Assembly (NCBI RefSeq): GCF_907165205.1
Contig: NC_058196.1
Location: 7,234,501 to 7,298,500 of the forward strand
Source: Coccinella septempunctata
Taxonomy: Eukaryota > Arthropoda > Insecta > Coleoptera > Coccinellidae
Direction: 5' to 3'
Length of the DNA: 64,000 bases
The notes below the pieces were generated by a model. The model was not told the DNA's origin. It saw nothing but the letters and a program-made list of their open reading frames with translations, and ran no database searches. The translations under genes were made by a program, and so were the position numbers. How positions within the stretch are numbered: position 1 is the first letter of the stretch; each line of letters begins with the position of its first letter. Shown here one piece after another: positions 11,547-22,017 of this stretch.

Positions 11547-12344
11547 ATGGCTGGAGACAATTTAGAACATTTATTAAAGCAGGTCATATCGACAATGAAT
11601 CAAATTAATTTAAATGTCAATAGAGATAATCAACAAGACGTTTATAATATTCCACGTAATAATGTGAACAATTTTGAGGCAAGCAAAAAACTGCCAGTTT
11701 TTGATGACACAGGGACTCTCCACCCTATGGAATTTCTTGAAGTTTTAGAGTATGCAATGATATCAGAAAATATACCGTTTGAGACTTTCAAATTTATCAT
11801 CAGAAATCAATTCAAGGGTACGGCATCTTTGTGGTCACAAGCTTTTCTTCATACTTTCGCGGATTTTGAGACTTTCAAAGTAGCTTTTAAGGACCAGTTT
11901 TGGTCAGAAACGAAACAAGTACAAGTAAAAATAGACCTTCAGTCGCGATGTTATAGGGAAGGTCAAAGTTCATTAGTGAACTACTTTATGAAAAATGTAG
12001 CTATGGCTAGATATTTGAACCCACCTTATAGTGAATCACTGCTCATTAAAACGATAGCAAGGCACTTTCCGCCTAATATTTCAGCAACTCTGATGGGTGC
12101 ACAATGTTTGGCCGAAGCTATGGAACGTTTAAGACAGGCGGATTATTATATGAACCATATCTCGAATACGAATAAGAGTTCGTTTGTTTCTAATGCTGGT
12201 CATTTTCAAAGTCTTCAGAAGGATAATAGAGTAGCTTTCCGCAGAGATAACTATGATTCAAAAAACAAGAGAATCTCATTCATGACCACTGAGGCTGTGG
12301 ACGAAACACAGGCTTCGGAAAACGAGGAATTGCCTCGCGTTTAG
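11547..12344 (+). CDS. Ty3/gypsy Gag-like protein (element G2)
   Basis: A 265-residue product starting at an ATG (MAGDNLEHLLKQ). The middle part reads as a retrotransposon gag capsid domain (LHPMEFLEVLEYAMISE, KGTASLWSQAFLHTF, KVAFKDQFWSE, SSLVNYFMKNV). No CCHC zinc knuckle is present before the stop; the C terminus is short and acidic. Either this lineage lacks a nucleocapsid knuckle or the C terminus was lost by a frame change. It differs clearly from G1 Gag in sequence and codon use (A/T-rich rather than balanced), so it belongs to a different family. The protease follows in another phase. Confidence 0.75.
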   Translation: MAGDNLEHLLKQVISTMNQINLNVNRDNQQDVYNIPRNNVNNFEASKKLPVFDDTGTLHPMEFLEVLEYAMISENIPFETFKFIIRNQFKGTASLWSQAFLHTFADFETFKVAFKDQFWSETKQVQVKIDLQSRCYREGQSSLVNYFMKNVAMARYLNPPYSESLLIKTIARHFPPNISATLMGAQCLAEAMERLRQADYYMNHISNTNKSSFVSNAGHFQSLQKDNRVAFRRDNYDSKNKRISFMTTEAVDETQASENEELPRV

Positions 12345-12352
12345 GTCCTAAC

Positions 12353-13183
12353 GTGGAGGCAGTTCTCAAGAGGACCATAGGTTCCCAGAACAACCCACGA
12401 GAGGACCTATTAACCGATGATTGTGAGTTCGAACATAAAACTGTCAATACTAGATCTCCTATTATACTAATTAAGATTTTTAATTTCGAGTTTCCGGCTC
12501 TAATTGATACTGGAAGCGGAGTCTGCGCATTCAATCAAGATGTATGGTCACAATTAACACCTTTTCATGATCAAATATTTTTTTCAATTGTACTGGAGTG
12601 AAAGTTACTGGTGCTTTTAAAAGCAAGCAGAGACGAGTTACACAGCAGTCTCTAGTTCCTTTTGTTATTGATAATGTTGAATTATTTCACGAATACTTAC
12701 TCATTCCTGATCTCGTTTACCCAATCATAATCGGTTCGGATTTGTTACGACTAATTAATGCAAAAATAGATTTAGCCCGAGGAGAGATAATATTTTTTCA
12801 TTGCGATAAATGGCTATCGGTAAAAGAAGTGAATTTTGAGCATCAAATCAATTCAGATGAGTCGCCATCAATAAAATGTATACAGGGTGCGAGAGTGGCG
12901 CATGTAGAACCTAACATAATCGGAGAGACTTTCGCAACAGATGAGGAAATAAATAACATCGTAAACAAGTGTGATCTTGACTTCGAACAGAAACAAAAAT
13001 TTTGCCAATTATTGAAAAAACATAGAGAAATATTCTCTGAGATACCGGGGCGGACGGATAAGTACGAGCACCATATCAAATTAAACGATCCAAAAGAATT
13101 TTGCTTAAAGCAATATCCTGTTCCGATTGGTCATAGAGACGCGGTGCAGAAGCAACTTGACATATGGACATTCCATATGACAT
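12353..13183 (+). pseudogene. G2 protease and RT N terminus, frameshifted
   Basis: Retropepsin-like segment with IDTGSG (Asp codon at 12506) and the distal IIIGSDLLRL. The frame changes once at about 12570-12600, where a T run (ATTTTTTTC) has probably gained or lost a base. After this comes the typical pre-RT region (QKFCQLLKKHREIFSEIPGR, HHIKL). A short local insertion around 13160-13180, where CATATGGA-like blocks are repeated, breaks the frame again just before the RT. Two lesions separate three pieces of what was one Pol chain. Confidence 0.8.
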
Positions 13184-15649
13184 ATGGAAGCTTGGGGTGT
13201 AATTAAAAGAATGGCCACTCCTTATGTCTCGCCTATTATGACGACATTGAAACGTGATAATAGTGTGCGTATTTGTTTGGATGCACGGCATCTCAATCAG
13301 GTGATGGAAAAAGAATATGAGACTCCGACCCCAGTGAAAGAGTTGATGCATTCTATGTCTGGAGTAAAATTTATGTCATCTCTAGACCTCACTCATTCGT
13401 ACTGGCAAATACCACTATCGGAGGAGTCACAAAAGTTCACCGGGTTTAAATTCAATGGGAGAACTTACTTTTTTTGTGTTCTGCCTTTTGGCCTATCAAC
13501 AAGTGTTAGCGTTTTCGTGAGATGCTTAAGATCCATATTTGGTGATAAGTTCCACGAGTTTCTTAGGGAATATGTTGACGATCTTCTTATAACTTCACAG
13601 AGTTTTGAGCAACACTGCAGTCACTTAGACGCGGTTTTTTCACGGTTGAAGGAATGTGGGTTTACTTTAAAGTTGAAAAAGTGTTCATTTTTCCGAGAGA
13701 ATATGAAATTTTTGGGTTATATTTTAGATCCCACGGGTTATCACCCAGATCCTAATCGAACACAGGCAATTGTAGACTATCAAACTCCAAAGAATCAGAA
13801 GGAACTCCAAGCTTTCTTGGGCCTTATAAATTTTGACCGCTCATTTTCTCCTAATTTAGCCGAATTGATAAGCCTCTTAACTAGGTTATTGCGTAAAAAA
13901 ACAAAATGGAAATGGACCGATCTAGAAGATGAGTACTTCAAAAAGGTGAAAGAGACTATTATTGAACATACCTTACTCTATCATCCGAGGGAAGATCTTC
14001 CATTTGCTCTCGCAACTGATAGCTCTGATGTAGGTATTGGGGCCGAATTATTTCAAATTGTCGATGGCAAGCACCAAACAGTTGCATGGGCCAGTCGTCA
14101 ATTGTTGGATAGGGAGCGAAGATATAGCATTAACGAAAGGGAAGCCTTAAGTGTGATATGGGCGTTAAATAAATTCCGAATTTATTTGTTAGGGAAGCAT
14201 TTTACCATATATACGGACAATAGCTCGATAACATATCTTAAAACCTGTAGATTTTTGTCATCGCGTATAGCTAGATATGCATTGGCCATTCAGGAATATG
14301 ATTTCGATATCAAACATATACCGGGTAAAAAGAATATCGTTGCTGATGCATTGTCCAGATACTCAGCAATACGTCCTCCAACACCTATTGATAAAATGTT
14401 CAGGGTTGTGACCCTTCTTAGGTTACCGCAGAAGTTTATAAGTTCGTTGATAGATTTACCTGAACTTCAAAAATCCGATCCTAAACTGGGAGATATTCGC
14501 GATAGAGTTGAACATGATGTTGAAATACAGAAAAGGTTTATTATGCGTGAGAATATTTTGTACATACGTAATGAAAATGATGGTTTCTATAGATTATGTG
14601 TTCCTCAGTCAATGATACCAAAATTTGTGCAGGTTTTCCACGAAACCATCGGCCATTTCGGAAGTTACAAAACCTGGAAGGTGTTGAAAAGTGAGGTCTG
14701 GTGGAATAATATGGCGCGTGATATCAAAAGAGTCATCAAACGTTGTGATATTTGTCAGAAAGCCAAATGTTCGAAAATGCCGAAAGCGGAATTGAATGCT
14801 ATTATTCCATCTACCAAGAATACTCTAGTGGCTTTCGATATATACGGACCGCTTCCAAGAAGTCGTGGTGGAAGCGAATATATTTGCGTTATGCTAGATG
14901 TGTTTTCAAAATACGTTACTTTATACCCTTTAAAAAGGGCCCGTTCTGTAGCTATACTCAATCGCATTATACATGATTATGGCCCAACCATGGGTCATGT
15001 CGAAACAATTCTAACTGATCATGGCTCACAATTCACCTCTAGGAAATGGAAAGAAACGCTAGAACATTTGGGCATCTAACATATTTTTTCTTCCATTCGT
15101 CATCCTCAAGCTAACCCATCAGAGAGAGTTATGCGAGAAGTCGGTCGGTTGGTTCGAACCTACTGTCATGAACAACAATCGAAGTGGGTTTTTGAAGTTA
15201 AATTGTTTATGCAACTTTTCAACTCTTTGGTTCATGAACGTACCGGATTCAGCCCACAAGAATTACAATTTGGTACCGAATCTTTGAAACTTTTGCCTGA
15301 TAAATATAGACTAACTCAATCGGGTGCCGATATCACTGTGGATGAAAAATTAATACTAGCAAAAGAGAGTCTCGAGAACAAGGCGGCACGTAGAATCATA
15401 CGACATGAAATGACTATCAATCCTCATAAGGGATTCGAAATAGGAGATCTGGTATTGCTTCGCGCGAACCCGACGTCATCTCTCCTGAAGGGTGAAACGA
15501 AAAAATTTCTTTTACTTTTCGAGGGCCCTTATGTGGTTAAAAAAAAAATTGGAACATGTTCCTACCTTTTAGTACATGCTCGGGGTCAGAAAGAAAGAGG
15601 AATCTTTCATATCAGTCATCTGAAAGAATACTACCCTCCAATTAAGTGA
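13184..15649 (+). pseudogene. Ty3/gypsy RT, RNase H and integrase (G2)
   Basis: Most of the G2 Pol, about 820 codons. RT: SSLDLTHSYWQIPLS (motif A), FGLSTSVSVF (motif B), catalytic YVDD at 13571-13582. RNase H: ATDSSDVGIGAEL, NEREALSVIWAL, YTDNSSITYL, VADALSR. Integrase: His residues followed by CDICQKAK (HHCC zinc finger), and the catalytic triad in VAFDIYGPL, LTDHGSQF and the Glu of ANPSERVMREVG. A GPY/F-type module (LLFEGPYVV) lies near the C terminus. One in-frame TAA at 15077-15079 interrupts the integrase between the second Asp and the Glu; the frame continues unchanged after it, so this is a point nonsense mutation. The ORF ends at 15649. Confidence 0.92.
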
Positions 15650-15659
15650 TTTTTTTTTT

Positions 15660-16258
15660 AATGATTGGTGTAGGGATTTTATCCATTCGGTCAGCTTTGT
15701 TGCGTTCTTTAGTATAAGGTCTCATAGTCTCGACCTATACTTAGCGGGAGCAAGTTGAAGCAGAACGTATAGAATAAATGATTTTGTTGAGCAGTTTAGC
15801 TTGTTTCGGGATTGTGTCACGGAGGCGACGAAGAATTCGCGCATTCTGAGTTTTCGATTGACTGGCGCTGGAGGTAACTCACTACAGCCATTTTAGAGTG
15901 TGCAAATTTTTCGTTACCGAGATAATTTGTTGTTCTAGGTGTAGGTAAGAGAAATTGTATTTATTTTCCTTTTATATAATTATGATTTTCGATCCGCAAA
16001 CTCTGTTTTTAAAAAGAATTTTATTCTTTCAATTATAAATCACAATTTTGAAAAACTAAATGACTTTATAATTGGACAGAGCGGAAAGGAGTTACAAACA
16101 GAATGAATTCTAAAATGGAACTAACTAGAATGTGTCTCTTTTCACATGGAAACCTTGGATTCTGGAAGAATCCGAGTCATCACTTTCTTCTCGCACTAAC
16201 ACTTTCCGCGAAGATGAAGCTGGCGTCAGCGTTCCAGTACGAGGAGCATCTCGTAATA
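15660..16258 (-). mobile_element. Probable LTR of the errantivirus-like element
   Basis: On the minus strand this non-coding 600-bp segment directly follows the env stop and the purine tract at 16259-16270, which is where a 3' LTR should begin. It contains a GCTGACGC-like block near its start. I cannot prove its right and left ends: no second LTR exists in the window. An alternative reading is an LTR of G2 on the plus strand, with TGTAGGG near 15669 and GTTACA near 16096. Confidence 0.4.
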
Positions 16259-16270
16259 CTTTCCCCCTTA
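16259..16270 (-). promoter_or_regulatory. Polypurine tract overlapping env stop
   Basis: On the minus strand the sequence reads TAAGGGGGAAAG. The TAA is the env stop codon and the following purines form a typical polypurine tract for plus-strand priming. This marks the boundary between env and the 3' LTR. Confidence 0.6.
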
Positions 16271-18390
16271 AGAGATAACGTCTCTGTTATCTGCTGGGTG
16301 GCCTTGGGTGATGTCTTCCATTTCTACGTGTATGATTTTCCTTGGACTGTAGATTAACTCGGAGATCCTTGTTTTGTTCTTTATAACGAAGATGATTCCA
16401 AGAATTGTGAAACAGCACAATATCACACTTGTAGACTGGTGAATGACCTGAGTTATTGGATGTAGGTACATGGGCTGGTCTGAAAGTTTTTCTGCTTCTT
16501 GAAGGATTGAAGTTGGTTTTTTCAGATGCCTCAGGTGAAATTCAATTTTGTGGGTGGAGTTCAATGAAATTTTCGAAATGTTTTTGGCAGTTATTTCGAA
16601 AATCGGAACTGTGTCATCGTAGATGGATTCTTCAATTCTTCAATTCGGCAGGTGGAACTTAGAAGGTTGATTCCCTGGATTGATTTCCTGAATAGAATTC
16701 CATGGCAGTCTTCTAGTACTGTTTTGTTCTTTTTGAAGAGGGTCAGGAGCTGGTGATTCTTCAGCGGATGGATGATGTTGAAGTCGTTGTTCACTAGTGT
16801 TGTTTGGCATCGACCTGGGGTTGACAGAATGCATGCTTCCTTGGTAGGCTGTTGAAGGCAAAGCACCATCGAACTTCCCAATGTTGATTTGCATATTTCA
16901 TTGGTCCAATATTCCTCGTTGTTGATTTTGATGGAATACGTCCTTGGCGGGATCACAGCAATATCTTGGGTATTGGGTACAGGGTAGATTCGGGAATATG
17001 AAGCAATTACTCGTTTGAGAATTGGGATTTTGAGAAGGAATGTGATAGTTTCCTCCGTTCCAATGACAGACATTTTTGCATATTCGATTATTTTGAAAAG
17101 ATGAACATAATCAATTGGTGATAGTTGCTGTGTCTTATAAATTTTTTCAAGATATGTCCCGATGGAATAAAGTTCTTCAACTTTAATGACTTCTTGTAAC
17201 GGATCAATCCAAACTTCTTTATTCAAGTTGTTTTAAAGTGGACTGTATATTACTTGATGAGTTATTTGGGCTCCTCCGCCACATAAGATTGTGAATGAAC
17301 AATAAAATGATATTAACAATGCGAATAAGACTTGAATTATCTGAGAGGAATTTCAACTAGGAACAACAAAAGAAATAAAGGAAAGTTCGAAAAAAAGGAA
17401 GAAGGACTCACCGTGGTTTCCTTGCCTTTTCTTCACACCAATTTCTAGCCTTGTGATATCTCCAACTCCACTGTCACCTTCACCTTTAACTAGCGATGAG
17501 TCTTTTTTCTCTCAGCTATGCACCAACTTATTAACTAATTTAATCAAAACGTTTATGCGGAAAAGCGAATTTTTCAACCCTTTTAAATTGCGGTAAGACC
17601 GGGAACGTGCGACATCGATGCGGAAAACCAAGTGATTGGAAAATCTGGAGGGGATGGAAACGTGAAAGGAATTAAGATGGGATTTCAATATGTGAAAATT
17701 CCTCTCAAATTATCATCTGACATCAATCTACCGGGTCAGTCCGACAATGCATCAACCGCATGAATAAAGAAATCCGCATTTCGACTCAATATCGAACACT
17801 TCTAAATTTGGAATTTCTCTCATTGCAAAACTTATAGTCCTTTCTAGCATTAATAAAGTGTTCATGAGTGCTTGGGACTGAAGCATTTGGTATTCTACAA
17901 TGATTCGAAATCCTTCGGTAGATTCAATATTCTGGAATAATGCTTTAAGGATTGAATAATATTTTCGTTTAGCAGAGCCAAATCTTCTGAATATCTTTTT
18001 GACAAATGATTAGCAGAAATTTATTTATCCTTTCGATTTCGGAAGATTTGCTGTTGTGAAGGCTTTCTAAATTTTCGTTAATAGTTTTCAGATCATCATC
18101 GTCTAGGTTACCTGTAATGAATTTAATACCTTTTCCGATGAAATTAGCCAAACCTCTTCTAACTTTTCTATTGACAAATTTTCGTAAGATTTGTTCGATT
18201 TGATCCAAATTCAAACTCAATTGGTGAAAAAGTCGACGGGGTAATTCATCGAATGTTTGGTCTTTTTGAAGGTCATTAAAATTATCGTTCAACTGATCGA
18301 AATTGTCTTGCAAATTGGTAATATTTATGAAGAAAAGAAAATTATGGTAATGATCAAGAATTTTGGCATGACTCAAAGGTTCTTCAAAGT
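16268..18390 (-). pseudogene. Errantivirus-like envelope gene, interrupted
   Basis: Remains of a class of insect retrovirus/errantivirus envelope fusion protein, read on the minus strand. The N-terminal part (about 17969-18376) contains a furin-like site followed by a hydrophobic stretch (RKVRRGLANFIGKGIKF), the hallmark of the cleaved fusion subunit, and an acidic LDDDD. The middle part (16591-17226) has spaced cysteines and the loop CILSTPGRC. The C-terminal part (16268-16564) has a hydrophobic membrane anchor (ILCCFTILGIIFVI) and a short cytoplasmic tail ending at 16268. The gene is not intact: the frame changes near 17990, about 565 bp of non-env DNA lies at 17226-17790, and another frame change lies near 16570-16590. 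The integrase gene lies upstream on the same strand, as in errantiviruses. Confidence 0.75.
17226..17790. other. Unassigned insertion inside env
   Basis: This segment separates two parts of the env remnant and has no similarity to env that I can see. CTTTATTCA at 17217-17225 and TGAATAAAG at 17761-17769 form a 9-bp inverted pair near its ends, which may be chance. No ORF of note. It could be a solo LTR or a short DNA element; I cannot identify it. Confidence 0.4.
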
Positions 18391-18395
18391 ATCCA

Positions 18396-19430
18396 TTACT
18401 TTTTATTTCGTGGACCTGAAGGGCCTGGTTTGTTTGGGTCTGAATCAGGAGGATCAGCAGTATCCTGAAAAGAACAAACGTTTTTTCTTAGTTTTTTGAC
18501 TTTTTGTATGTGCGCTGTTGTTTCTCTTGATTTTGTAGTTAGACCACTTATTTTGTTTTGTTGTTGCTGTTCAACAATAATTTTTTCGAAGGGTGGATCC
18601 GTTTTTCTCGGTCTGTTTCGTTCGAAGTAAACTTCTGCTTGCTCTAAATTTGGACGGTCATTTCGCTTTTCGTTCAGCTTGTTTAATGTTTTCTGAGCTT
18701 TGTTTTCATTTCGTTCGTAAATATGGTCAAAAAATGGCAAAATTTCCTGTTTTCGTTTTTCGTTATACTGCTCATAAATAGTCATATTCAAATCAAATTC
18801 TGGTAATTTGTCGTATGGACCATAAAGTAAATGAAAAGGTGAATAACCAGTCGCTGAATGTATCGATTGATTATAAATTAATGTTGCTGTAATCATGAGA
18901 TTAGCTGGATTTTCATTTGGGTTTTTCAATTTGAGAATTCTGAGTTTTTCCAAAATTGTTGAATGGAATCGTTCAATTGGAGAATTTGAGTTCGGATTGT
19001 TCACTGTTGTAAAATGTAGATTGATTTTGTTCAATTTACAATACTCTGTGAAAGTCTTGTTCTGAAATTCTCGTCCTTCGTCACAAACAATCTTTTGTGG
19101 AATATTGTGATGTGAAAAATAATGACGTAATTTATTGAGAATTGTTAAAGCAGTGCCGTCTTTTAAAAGGTATGATTGCGCGTATTTTGAAAATAAATCA
19201 ATTATTGTTAAAAACTTCGAATTTTGAAAAGAAAATGTATCAATGTAGATTACTTCGAAAGGTCGCTTAGCTAGGAGGGGACCTGAAAATTTCAATTTAT
19301 AAGGGTTTCTCTCGTATTTTGATTTAAGGCATAATTCGCATTTATTTATGATTTCTGTGATTTTATTCCTCATTTTTGGCCAATAGTAGTACTTATTGTT
19401 GAAGTTTATCTTATTCGAATAGAGATTTGA
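18396..19430 (-). pseudogene. Errantivirus-like integrase, 5'-truncated
   Basis: C-terminal part of a retroviral/errantiviral Pol. It begins within the zinc-binding region (NKYYYWPKMRNKI, then CELCLKSK), followed by the integrase core with the D,D-35-E pattern: VIYIDTFSF, VCDEGREF and the Glu in NSNSPIERFHSTI. A basic C-terminal tail ends at 18396 (PGPSGPRNKK), about 20 bp from the env remnant. About 340 codons are open. RT, RNase H, protease and gag are missing; similarity stops near 19430. It matches the G1 and G2 integrases only in the family motifs, so it is a separate, third LTR family. Confidence 0.88.
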
Positions 19431-19439
19431 AAATATTGA

Positions 19440-19974
19440 ATCGAAAGAGGTAAGTATATTTTAAATATTTTATACTATGGCGCTCACACTCCCGGCTAAA
19501 TGATTTTCATGTTTAGGGGATGTTTGGTCACTACTATTTGTCTGACTGATGAAATATAACTTTTTTATAGTTACTTCAATGGCATATTTCAATATCAGGC
19601 ATGTGAAAATAAGTAAAGTTCATTTATATTTTGTGCATCTTCAAAGCGTCTGGCAAGAGTTTTGGCCCATGGAAAGTGTCTGGCACTTACAATATAACTT
19701 CAAAATAATATTCTTTAAAACATATAAAAATCATCCATGTGAAAATAAGTTAAGTAACACTTATTTTTAGTCACCTTTGCCACCTGGTATCTGCCCGGGT
19801 GTCACTAGGCAAGCTCCACAAGTTCGCAGGTATTCAAAGCACATGAAAATCTACTGAGATCCTGAAGTTTCATCTGTGTAAAAATAAGTTATGTCTGGTC
19901 GCTCTGGGATCTTACTCTATAAAGTTGACGATTTTCGAACTATTTTTTCAATAACAAGGCCAATTTGTGATTAA
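19440..19974. other. Gene-free stretch
   Basis: AT-rich DNA between the errantivirus-like remnant and the tandem duplication. I see no gene, long repeat or element end. The recurring phrase GTGAAAATAAGT at 19604, 19739 and similar text near 19880 suggests a degenerate short repeat. Confidence 0.5.
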
Positions 19975-21162
19975 GGATAGCAGAGACAGTTGTCTCTGAA
20001 GGATAGCGTTTTTATCCCAGATTATCACACCTGTATAAAAAACAATTGTTTTAATTTAAATTTACTTAGGTTATGGTTATCGATTAACTACTTGAAATAG
20101 TTTCAATGAGGGGAGATGAAACAAAAATCTTAGTTCAATATAATTAAAAATCGATATCCTTTTTCACAAACTGGCTCTGTTATTAAGAAAAATAGAAAAT
20201 CGGCAACTTTGGGTATTTTAATAAAATTCTGGTTATTTTGGAAACGCTACATTTTCGTCGAACTAATGTTGGTGTCATAATATTTGGTTTACTCTATCTT
20301 AGTGTGATGTTTGATTCACTAGTTTCGGGTCACCCTGTATATGGGGTTATTTTGAACTCAGCTCAATGACCTCTATTCACGGTTTTCATTTGTCTGTTTA
20401 CTCGTGAAACACCCTGTATACTCCTTGTATTCTGAAAATTTTGAAACAAATGCACTCACCGTCATATGAAAATTCAAATTCTTCTTGTTGTGAGAAACGT
20501 TCATCCCTTTACCCAACGCCGACCCTGGTTACATTGCCCGTTAGAGAACAGAGAAAGGATAGCAGAGACAGTTGTCTCTGAAGCATAACGTTTTTCTCCC
20601 ATATTATCATCCCTGTTTATTCTGAGTATTAAAAATCATGAAAAAAAAACCAATTGTTTTAATTTACATTTACTTAGGTTATGGTTATCGATTAACTACT
20701 TAAAATAATTTGAATTAGGGGAGATAAAACAAAAATCTTAGTTCAATATAATTTAAAATCGATATCCTTTTTCACAAACTGGCCCTGTTATCAAGAAAAA
20801 TAGTTCGAAAATCGGCTACTTGAGGTATTTTAATAAAATTCTGATTATTTTGGAAACGGTACATTTTCGTCGAACTAATGTTGGTGTCATTCCATAATAT
20901 TTGGTTTACTCTTTCTTGGTGTGACGTTTGATTCACTAGTTTTGGGACAGCCTGTATTTGGGGTGATTTTGAATTCAGCTCAATGCCCTCTATTCATGCA
21001 TTTCATTTGTCTGTTTACTCGTGAAACACCCTAAATACTCCTTGCACTCTGAAAATTTTGAAACAAATGCACTCACCGTCATATGAAAATTCTAATTCTT
21101 CTTGTTGTGAGAAACGTTCATCCCTTTACCCAACGCCGACCCTGATTACATTGCCCGTTAGA
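19975..21162 (+). repeat. Tandem duplication of a ~580-bp unit
   Basis: Two head-to-tail copies: 19975-20546 and 20557-21162, offset 582 bp. Each starts with GGATAGCAGAGACAGTTGT, which holds the 8-bp inverted repeat CAGAGACA/TGTCTCTG, and ends with GACCCTG(G/A)TTACATTGCCCG. The copies differ by scattered substitutions and small indels, so the duplication is not recent. Inside is the phrase ACTCGTGAAACACCCTGTA; a related 85-bp piece occurs at 58155-58240. No protein is encoded. The unit is probably a non-autonomous repeat. Confidence 0.85.
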
Positions 21163-21896
21163 AGAATGAAATCGGCATCTGTTTACCGCAAAACACGAGT
21201 AAAATTTCGTTTTGCGTGTTATATCGGATGAAATTGAATTTATTCCATGGATGATTCGGGAATTATTGATGTCCAGAATGCTCCAGAATGATGAAAATTT
21301 TCAGATTTCATTGAAACTCTTGCGGCAATTATCTCGTATATTGTCAAGTTTAGATTCTAATTCATTCAGAACTTTGAAGTTCGGCAAATAATGATGTAAA
21401 TAATTCAATATTCTATGCCTCAAGACTCGAAACTTTTCGAGAAACGATTCATTTAATGATTTGATAACGAATAAATCAAAAAAATGATGTGTGTTGATAT
21501 TATATTTTCATTCATTGAAGAATATTTAGAATAATGAAGTTCAACAATTGATACGAACAACATACTTATTCAATTAGCCTCACGAAACATTTCAGAATTT
21601 ATTTTGTGTTTAGATAATCCGATGCATATCGTTGTTCACAATACCTACGACTGTCAATTTAGGACCAATTATAGAACGATTCAATTAATAGATCAATAGC
21701 TTTTGAAAATGTTGGTCAGTCTATAAACTGACGAGGTACATAGTATAATGAGAGTTCTAAAAAATTTTTGTAGACTACAGAATTAAGATGGTTGATATTA
21801 TGTGTCGCTAACAGTCAATCACATTTCCTTAAGCGCAGTTGTTTTTTGGAAGAAAAAGTAGTAGATTCTCGCAAAATCCGAAACTCTACATGAATA
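21163..21896. other. Gene-free stretch
   Basis: AT-rich sequence with no ORF, repeat or motif that I can support. Confidence 0.5.
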
Positions 21897-22017
21897 GGCC
21901 CAGTTGTTCAGTTCGGGATTAAAGTTTATCCTAGATTGATTTTGACATTTCAGTTCTGTCAGGTTAATCTAGGATCATCTTAAATCTCGGCCTAATCCTG
22001 AACTGAACAACCGGGCC
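21897..22017. mobile_element. Short MITE with ~25-bp inverted ends
   Basis: A 121-bp element with terminal inverted repeats: the left end GGCCCAGTTGTTCAGTTCGG pairs with the right end CTGAACTGAACAACCGGGCC. A second inner inverted pair (TTTATCCTAGATT and AATCTAGGATCATC) makes the whole unit a strong hairpin. The flanks are ATA and TTA, close to but not a clean 3-bp target duplication. No coding capacity. The superfamily is uncertain; PIF/Harbinger-like is a guess from the flanks. Confidence 0.6.
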
